Positions 51,698 through 54,342 of a stretch of DNA of 54,342 nucleotides are shown piece by piece. The position numbers and the translations under genes were made by a program. The stretch comes from Enterobacter soli ATCC BAA-2102 (GTDB lineage Bacteria; Pseudomonadota; Gammaproteobacteria; Enterobacterales; Enterobacteriaceae): NCBI RefSeq assembly GCF_001654845.1, contig NZ_LXES01000032.1, positions 1-54,342 of the forward strand. Direction: 5' to 3'. The stretch's first letter is position 1, and each line of letters opens with the position of its first letter. The notes beneath the pieces are model-generated. The model saw only the letters and a program-made list of their open reading frames with translations. It searched no databases and was not told the origin of the DNA.

Positions 51698-53266
51698 TTA
51701 CTTCGTGACGTTGTCGTACCAGACCATATCCGCGTTCAGCCCCTGCTGATAACCCTTCACGTTATCGCGCACCACAATCTGGGTTTTACCCTGATCGACG
51801 AACACGTACGGCGAGTTATGTTGCAACTCTTCCTGCATCTTCTTGTACAGATCCAGGCGCTTCGCCGGGTCAGGCTCGGCAACCGCGGCCAGCGTGGCTT
51901 TATTCAGCTCAGGGATTTTCCAGCCGTTCAGGCCCGCCACGGTGCTGGATTTACCGTCGTTCCACGCAAAGGCACTGGCGTTAGAGTGCGCATCGAAATA
52001 GTCCGGGATCCACAGACGGATCGCCGCCTGATGCTGTTTAGCACGCACGCGGGCATAGACCTGGCTACCTGCCGCTGGCAGCAGATCCACCTTCACGCCG
52101 CCCTGAGCAAAACTTGCCTGCATGGACTGAGCGATGGTGATAAACGGCGGCTTGTTCTCCACGTCCAGCGTGAAGTGCGCATCCTTGATGCCCGCTTTGG
52201 CGAGGATCTCTTTTGCTTTTGCCGGATCAAATTTAAAGGGGTTGTCTTCCAGCGCCCCCGGCAGACCAACCGGCAGGAAGCTCTGGTGAACAAAATACTG
52301 GCCTTTCAGCAGGTCTTTGGTAATACCCTCGTAATCCACCAGCCAGCGAGACGCTTCCCAGAAGGCCGGGTTGTTCAGCAGCGGGTTAGCGCTGTTGCCG
52401 GTGTTAAACACCAGGTAGTTCTGCTCGGCAGACGGAATGCTCAGCACCTTCACGCCCGCTTTACCTTCCAGCGCGCTGATCTGGTCAGCGCCCAGATCGC
52501 GCGCGACATCCGCATCACCCTGCTGGATCAGCAGGCGGCGGGAAGCCGGGTCGGGAACGTTTTTAATGATGATGCTTTTAAGCTTCGGCGCGCCGCCAGG
52601 GGCGGTTTCGTTGGCTTCCAGCACGATGGCCTGATGCGGCTGGTAGACACGCATTTTAAACGCACCGCTGCCCGCAGAGTGCATTTTCAGCCAGGTATTG
52701 CCGAAGTCGTTATCCTTCACATTTGCGGAAACCAGTTTCTGATCAACGATAGAGGCAATTGGCGTGGACAGGATATTTAATGCCACGGAAGGGCTGACGT
52801 CCGCCGTCCAGTGCAGGGTGAGGGTGTGGTCATCCACTTTCTTCAGCTGGCTTTCGATGTTGCTCGCGTCCCAGCCCAGCACGTTAAGGATAAACGCCGG
52901 GGATTTGTTCAGGGTCACGGCGCGGGTATAAGAGAAGATCACATCTTCCGGGCGCAGCGGGTTGCCGGAGGCGAATTTCGCATCAGGCTTAAGTTTGATG
53001 GTCAGGGTTTTTGCTGCCGCATCGGCCTGCCAGCTTTCGGCCAGAATCGGGGTGATTTTTTCCGGGTTAGTGCGGTCTGGCTGTACCAGGCGCTGATAAA
53101 GACTTGGTACGGTCTGGATGCTGGAAAGTTCGTTGGCTTCAGCCGGGTCGAGACTCACAATGTCATCAAGACCTTGTGCGACAACCAGCGTATTAGGTGG
53201 TGTGGCGGCGTTGGCAGTGGCAGAGAGCACGGCCAGTACCAGTAACGGCAGCAGTTTTTTTGTCAT
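51698..53266 (-). CDS. Peptide-type ABC transporter substrate-binding protein
   Basis: This 522-aa periplasmic solute-binding protein (family 5, DppA/OppA-like) has a signal peptide (TKKLLPLLVLAVLSATANA), the LVVAQGLDDIVSLDPAE start, the ILAESWQADAAAKTLTIKLK segment, SGAFKMRVYQPHQAIVLEAN (the typical GTGPY-like region) and a C-terminal lobe ending MVWYDNVTK. It captures a small peptide or related solute for the four downstream subunits. The ligand cannot be read from sequence. It is the promoter-proximal gene of a five-gene operon and divergent from a GNAT acetyltransferase gene. Confidence 0.92.
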   Translation of the reverse strand: MTKKLLPLLVLAVLSATANAATPPNTLVVAQGLDDIVSLDPAEANELSSIQTVPSLYQRLVQPDRTNPEKITPILAESWQADAAAKTLTIKLKPDAKFASGNPLRPEDVIFSYTRAVTLNKSPAFILNVLGWDASNIESQLKKVDDHTLTLHWTADVSPSVALNILSTPIASIVDQKLVSANVKDNDFGNTWLKMHSAGSGAFKMRVYQPHQAIVLEANETAPGGAPKLKSIIIKNVPDPASRRLLIQQGDADVARDLGADQISALEGKAGVKVLSIPSAEQNYLVFNTGNSANPLLNNPAFWEASRWLVDYEGITKDLLKGQYFVHQSFLPVGLPGALEDNPFKFDPAKAKEILAKAGIKDAHFTLDVENKPPFITIAQSMQASFAQGGVKVDLLPAAGSQVYARVRAKQHQAAIRLWIPDYFDAHSNASAFAWNDGKSSTVAGLNGWKIPELNKATLAAVAEPDPAKRLDLYKKMQEELQHNSPYVFVDQGKTQIVVRDNVKGYQQGLNADMVWYDNVTK

Positions 53267-53466
53267 AGCGATCCCTGGAAAGTCATTATTGTGATTGTTT
53301 TATGCTCCGCTACGTTAGGCTGACTGACGTTTTCCGCAAAGTTTAAATTCTGCTTTGCTTATGCCTTCAGGGTATAACGCATTCATATTGGCTATTAGCC
53401 CGAACGCTTTTCCGCCGCTTTTTAACCTGCTATAACAAAATCCTTACCTTTCAAGGAGTCATCCCT

Positions 53467-54165
53467 GTGCCGGAAATCAATCAACATGGTCAGACCGTTA
53501 ACGATACTGTTCCCGACTGGAAAGGCGCGAGCATCCTGACCCGCTCGCCGCTGGTGGGGCGCTATTGCCGTCTTGAACCGCTGGATGCAGAGCGCCATGC
53601 CGCCGATCTCTTTGATGCTTACGCCCTGGGGGATGATAGCGACTGGACGTGGCTTGCCAGTACGCAACCCGCAACGGTTGAAGCGACTGCGCACTGGGTG
53701 CTCGGAAAAGTACTGGATGATGCGCTGGTGCCCTACGCCGTTATCGACTCGCGCACCGACCGCGCAGTGGGGCTGGTGAGCTATATGGCGATTGAACGTC
53801 TGATGGGGTCGGTGGAAATCGGCCACGTGACCTGGTCGCGAAAGATGAAAGGCTCCCGGATTGGCACCGAGACGGTGTGGCTGCTGCTGAAAAATGCCTT
53901 TGAGCACGGTTATCGCCGCCTGGAGTGGAAGTGCGATTCGATGAACGTGGCATCGCGCAACGCCGCAGAGCGTCTGGGCTTTGTTTGGGAGGGGCGGCTG
54001 CGACAGAAGCTGGTGCGCAAGGGGCGTAACCGCGATAGCGACATGCTTTCTATTATTGATAGCGAATGGCCAGAGCGTGATGCAGAGCTGCGCGCGTGGC
54101 TGGCACCCGAGAATTTTGACGAGGAAGGGCGGCAGGTGAAACGGCTGGGCGCGTTTCGCGGGTGA
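53467..54165 (+). CDS. GNAT-family acetyltransferase (RimJ/RimL type)
   Basis: This 232-aa cytoplasmic protein belongs to the RimJ/RimL-like GNAT group: RLEPLDAERHAADLFDAYAL opens the fold, EIGHVTWSRKMKGSRIGTET carries the acetyl-CoA pyrophosphate loop region (normally R/Q-x-x-G-x-G/A; here KGSRIGTE), and RRLEWKCDSMNVASRNAAER with LGFVWEGRLRQ is the typical second half. Such enzymes acetylate protein N-termini, polyamines or small molecules; the target is unknown. The start is GTG at 53467 with AAGGAG at 53453-53458. It is divergent from the ABC operon. Confidence 0.87.
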   Translation: MPEINQHGQTVNDTVPDWKGASILTRSPLVGRYCRLEPLDAERHAADLFDAYALGDDSDWTWLASTQPATVEATAHWVLGKVLDDALVPYAVIDSRTDRAVGLVSYMAIERLMGSVEIGHVTWSRKMKGSRIGTETVWLLLKNAFEHGYRRLEWKCDSMNVASRNAAERLGFVWEGRLRQKLVRKGRNRDSDMLSIIDSEWPERDAELRAWLAPENFDEEGRQVKRLGAFRG

Positions 54166-54190
54166 TTTTCAGCCGGACCCACGCTCCCTT

Positions 54191-54342
54191 AACCTTCTCT
54201 GCGGTCTGAAAATGGCACGGACGTTGAGTCCCGCAGAAATCGGCGAACCGGAGACCGGATGACAAGGGCTGGACGCCAGGGATGGCGGCCAGAGGCGAAT
54301 CGAGACAGGATGTCGAGTTGAGCCGACCGCAGGCAGAGGGTT
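54191..54342. ncRNA. Possible structured RNA at the window edge
   Basis: After the acetyltransferase gene the sequence becomes rich in short inverted repeats: AACC..CTCTGC at 54191-54202 can pair with GCAGAGGGTT at 54333-54342 (two-base bulge), CCGG-AGA-CCGG at 54248-54258, GGACGCC/GGCGGCC around 54271-54290 and GACA/TGTC at 54304-54314. No coding frame fits. It could be part of an RNA gene or a dispersed repeat, and it may continue beyond the window. Confidence 0.28.

Noticed and set aside
51575..52780. 401-codon plus-strand frame
   Set aside because: Antisense to the binding protein; it begins in a REP pair and its product shows no domain.
1..54342. CRISPR arrays, insertion sequences or rRNA genes
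   Set aside because: No regularly spaced direct repeats, no transposase frames and no rRNA-like stretches were recognised on either strand.

Overview
The window is chromosomal DNA of an enteric gammaproteobacterium, most likely Enterobacter (E. cloacae complex) or a close relative. The reasons are the E. coli/Salmonella backbone order (ybcJ-folD-fim-argU, then pheP, ybdG, nfsB, ybdF, ybdJ, ybdK), the ramR / romA-ramA locus typical of Enterobacter and Klebsiella, and a Salmonella-type fim cluster. Species assignment is inference from gene order and remembered protein similarity; no search was run.

Layout. 1-1.1 kb: ybcJ and folD. 1.4-10.7 kb: a type 1 fimbrial cluster (fimA, fimI, chaperone fimC, usher fimD, adhesin fimH, minor pilin fimF) with a convergent regulatory block (fimZ, fimY-like, EAL-domain protein), closed by tRNA-Arg(UCU) argU. 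11-18.8 kb: iron acquisition, with the SfuABC-type ferric ABC importer, a small DUF1471 protein, a YncE-like lipoprotein and a TonB-dependent siderophore receptor; Fur-box-like sites precede the importer and the lipoprotein/receptor pair. 18.9-20.3 kb: pheP. 20.5-25 kb: an accessory catabolic operon (NupG-like MFS permease, metal-dependent TIM-barrel isomerase/epimerase, Gfo/Idh/MocA dehydrogenase) followed by a LacI-family regulator; two identical 20-bp palindromic operators lie in front of the permease. 25-30.5 kb: ybdG (mscM), an MFS exporter divergent from an XRE/MmyB-type regulator with a palindrome between them, a DUF2157 membrane protein and a HigBA-type toxin-antitoxin pair. 30.5-34 kb: nfsB, ybdF, ramR and divergent romA-ramA with the RamR operator over the ramA promoter. 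34-38.1 kb: a TonB siderophore receptor divergent from an exported Fes-like esterase, then ybdJ. 38.3-45.6 kb: an overlooked 36-aa membrane protein, a P2-type ATPase and an RND efflux pair. 45.6-48.2 kb: ybdK, a long cold-shock-domain protein, and a small satellite-phage-like remnant. 48.2-54.2 kb: a peptide-type ABC importer (five genes, minus strand) and a GNAT acetyltransferase; the last 160 bp may encode part of a structured RNA.

How it works together: three separate iron/siderophore loci with Fur-like control, a regulated efflux locus (ramRA) near an RND pump, and fimbriae with a phosphorelay-type (FimZ), LuxR-type (FimY) and cyclic-di-GMP-type (EAL) control block. The most novel content is the putative glycoside-oxidation operon at 20.5-25 kb, the P-type ATPase that lacks two acidic transport-site residues, the exported Fes-like esterase, the extended cold-shock protein, and the decayed Ash-like leader with its 151-aa neighbour.
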